In this document: one piece after another, positions 62,417-64,000 of the stretch | Layout: each line of letters opens with the position of its first letter | How positions within the stretch are numbered: position 1 is the stretch's first letter | Assembly: GCF_900465055.1 (NCBI RefSeq) | Contig: NZ_LS483250.1 | Coordinates: 930,001-994,000, forward strand | Origin: Moritella yayanosii | GTDB taxonomy: Bacteria > Pseudomonadota > Gammaproteobacteria > Enterobacterales > Moritellaceae | Length of the DNA: 64,000 nt | Direction: 5' to 3' | Notes under the pieces: generated by a model | The model's input: only the letters and a program-made list of their open reading frames with translations | Told to the model about the DNA's origin: nothing | The model's database searches: none | Made by a program: the position numbers and the translations under genes

Positions 62417-64000
62417 TCACGACGAGCAACTAAGATGGGACAATCCACCCACCTCAAAAAATTCAGGCGGTTTCAACCTATAGTATTTATCCTCCACGTC
62501 CTTCGACTGCTCTGCATATGGCTGTGTCATCACGTCCTGCAGTTCTCGAATTAGAGAGTAATTTCCCGCAGCTGCTTGCTGATAAGCTGGCATAACAAAC
62601 CACTCTCGCAAAATGTATTTTGGGTTAACGAGCTTCATCTGCCTAGAGATTTCCTCACTGGATCGGGGCGAAGGTGCGTTCGCGTCACTGGCGCTGTTGA
62701 GCAGTGTTTTCCATTTTTCGAGCCACTCTGTCCAGCGCTTGTCCATCTCTTTGGCGTCCCTCTTTTTGGGGTCAGAGTCATGCGCCCTATTATTGTATAA
62801 GTTTTCGTAGAAGCTTTTCTTCAGTGGCCCAATGTCGTTGGGTATCGACGAGAGCTCGCGGAAGAAAATAGTGTAATCGACCGGCGTTTGCATCATGAGT
62901 GTTTCTAGCTCGCTGATCAGGTCGTTGCAAAGTGCCTTGTGAGACGCGGGGTTCAAAGTGCCTATATCAAGATCCAGTCCCAGCTTGGCAGCCCACATCG
63001 AGTCCATTTGCGTGTGCATTACTGTCGAAAATCCACTTTGAATCTCATCAAGCTCTAGCAAATAGTCCTGATGCGATGCCAGCAACGGCCGTAACGCTAA
63101 ACAAAACATGTCGAAGTTTTTTTGCGCTGCGCTTGGTTGGTTCATGAATGAGAAGTGATGACCGCCACCCGTCCAAGGCTGATAATGCGGGTTAAACACA
63201 TCGCAAAAGCCGAAGGGACCATAATCAAGTGTAAAGCCACCGACTGCGCAGTTGTCGCTGTTGAAGTTACCCTGACAGAAGCCGACGCGGATCCAGTTAG
63301 CCACCAGTGACGTGAGGCGGCGTTGAAACTCGCGCGCCAACAACACCACTTTTTCTGGGGTGGTGAGTTGCCTATCGATAACGTCAGCGTACTCACGATC
63401 AATCAAGTGCAGCACAATCTTCTCGAGTTCTTCCATCGCTTTCGGGTGTTCGTTTTTACGGGTACGGCGAGCGAAAAGTTCGAGTTGGCCGACGCGGATG
63501 AACGACGGTGCGACACGTGTCGAGATAGCGACGGCTTCAGATATAAGCATGTCGGGATTCTCCGAGCGTGAGCCCTGTGAGTACCACGGTCGCTTCACCT
63601 TCTCAGTTTTTGAAACGTACAAACTCAAAGACCGTGATGTGGGCACGCCCAGTGCGTGCATGTGCTCCTGAGCCAAGAACTCGCGGATACTCGAGCGCAA
63701 GACCGCGCGACCGTCCGCACCGCGGCAATATGGCGTGCGGCCACCACCTTTGAGCTGCATTTCCCAGCGTTGACCATTGATCACGGCCTCAAGCACAGAA
63801 ATTGCACGACCGTCTCCATATCCGTTGCCGGTTTGGAACGGGCACTGCTGGATGTATTCAGTGCCGTAGATGGAAAGTGCGTAGCCAGTAGCCCAACCAA
63901 CCTTGCGCATCGGCTCTGGAACCTGCGAGATGTCGCCGGAGAACATGCGGACGAAATCGGGGGACTCGGCCATACTGTCGGCGAAGCCAAGCTCGAAAAA
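62417..64000 (-). CDS. selO: Protein adenylyltransferase SelO (5' end outside window)
   Basis: At least 527 residues, open at the right edge. SelO has a kinase-like fold with inverted ATP and transfers AMP to Ser/Thr/Tyr. Visible: LQLGDGRA-like [63 protein letters not shown] (catalytic Asp kept, though HGV is replaced by QGN) and metal-binding [10 protein letters not shown]. The end SHLSCSS retains the terminal Cys-Ser-Ser of the family. It is longer than the 478 residues of E. coli YdiU. GC is much higher than in the rest of the window, so recent acquisition is likely. Confidence 0.92.
   Translation of the reverse strand, partial: FFELGFADSMAESPDFVRMFSGDISQVPEPMRKVGWATGYALSIYGTEYIQQCPFQTGNGYGDGRAISVLEAVINGQRWEMQLKGGGRTPYCRGADGRAVLRSSIREFLAQEHMHALGVPTSRSLSLYVSKTEKVKRPWYSQGSRSENPDMLISEAVAISTRVAPSFIRVGQLELFARRTRKNEHPKAMEELEKIVLHLIDREYADVIDRQLTTPEKVVLLAREFQRRLTSLVANWIRVGFCQGNFNSDNCAVGGFTLDYGPFGFCDVFNPHYQPWTGGGHHFSFMNQPSAAQKNFDMFCLALRPLLASHQDYLLELDEIQSGFSTVMHTQMDSMWAAKLGLDLDIGTLNPASHKALCNDLISELETLMMQTPVDYTIFFRELSSIPNDIGPLKKSFYENLYNNRAHDSDPKKRDAKEMDKRWTEWLEKWKTLLNSASDANAPSPRSSEEISRQMKLVNPKYILREWFVMPAYQQAAAGNYSLIRELQDVMTQPYAEQSKDVEDKYYRLKPPEFFEVGGLSHLSCSS

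Noticed and set aside
1-64000. CRISPR array, prophage or rRNA operon.
   Set aside because: No regularly spaced direct repeats, no phage structural genes and no rRNA sequence were seen in the window.

Overview
The window looks like chromosome from an AT-rich marine gammaproteobacterium, probably Moritella or a close relative. This is inferred from the gene set (mfd-csiV, FabV as enoyl-ACP reductase, YgiQ, RIO kinase, DUF2956 protein, ribE next to norM, radD, a lone integron-type cassette) and from the low GC content up to about 62.4 kb. Most of the first 58 kb is ordinary housekeeping and metabolic DNA. The last 5 kb is a mobile-element scrap yard followed by a GC-rich gene.

Layout, left to right. 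0-2.8 kb: 3' part of mfd with a translationally coupled csiV. 2.8-9.6 kb (minus): a six-gene exopolysaccharide operon (acyltransferase, glycosyltransferase, small lipoprotein, chain-length protein, GT4 glycosyltransferase, and a GT2 glycosyltransferase fused to a monotopic phosphoglycosyl transferase). No flippase, polymerase or export porin is present. 10-20.4 kb: nif3-like gene, fabV, a nucleotidase, ygiQ, two YbaK-type proteins flanking a small orphan gene, mogA, dcuC behind an FNR-like box, and a HAD phosphatase. 20.5-25.6 kb: small membrane protein, yqhD plus a DJ-1 protein opposite a LysR regulator, an orphan gene and a RIO kinase. 25.7-31 kb: beta-oxidation pair (thiolase and multifunctional alpha subunit) and radD. 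31-37.4 kb: RND efflux pair, mobB, a MerR regulator and a carboxymuconolactone-decarboxylase-like protein. 37.4-43.9 kb: the DUF1329/DUF1302 envelope pair, an NTF2-like protein, queE, cidA/cidB and a CPXCG protein.

43.9-52 kb: riboflavin synthase and norM in opposite directions, then norR, a flavin-dependent halogenase-like monooxygenase, decayed transposase and acetyltransferase genes, and hmp. The hmp promoter has NorR-type sites, a sigma54 promoter and a perfect FNR box, so norR and hmp form a nitric-oxide detoxification circuit split by about 2.5 kb. Two tRNA-Val(GAC) genes follow.

52-58.6 kb: orphan gene, a P-loop kinase, an SLC13/DASS transporter, htpX, a spermidine-synthase-like protein and a DUF2956 protein. 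58.8-62.2 kb: a group II intron ribozyme without its reverse transcriptase, two internally deleted IS1111/IS110-type elements in direct orientation, a BrnT/BrnA toxin-antitoxin module that ends in an integron attC site, and a truncated tnpB. The IS ends lie exactly at attC-type junctions on both sides of the toxin-antitoxin cassette. I read this as a fragment of an integrase-less cassette array colonised by attC-targeting IS elements. From 62.4 kb to the edge lies a selO gene of clearly higher GC, open at the right edge.
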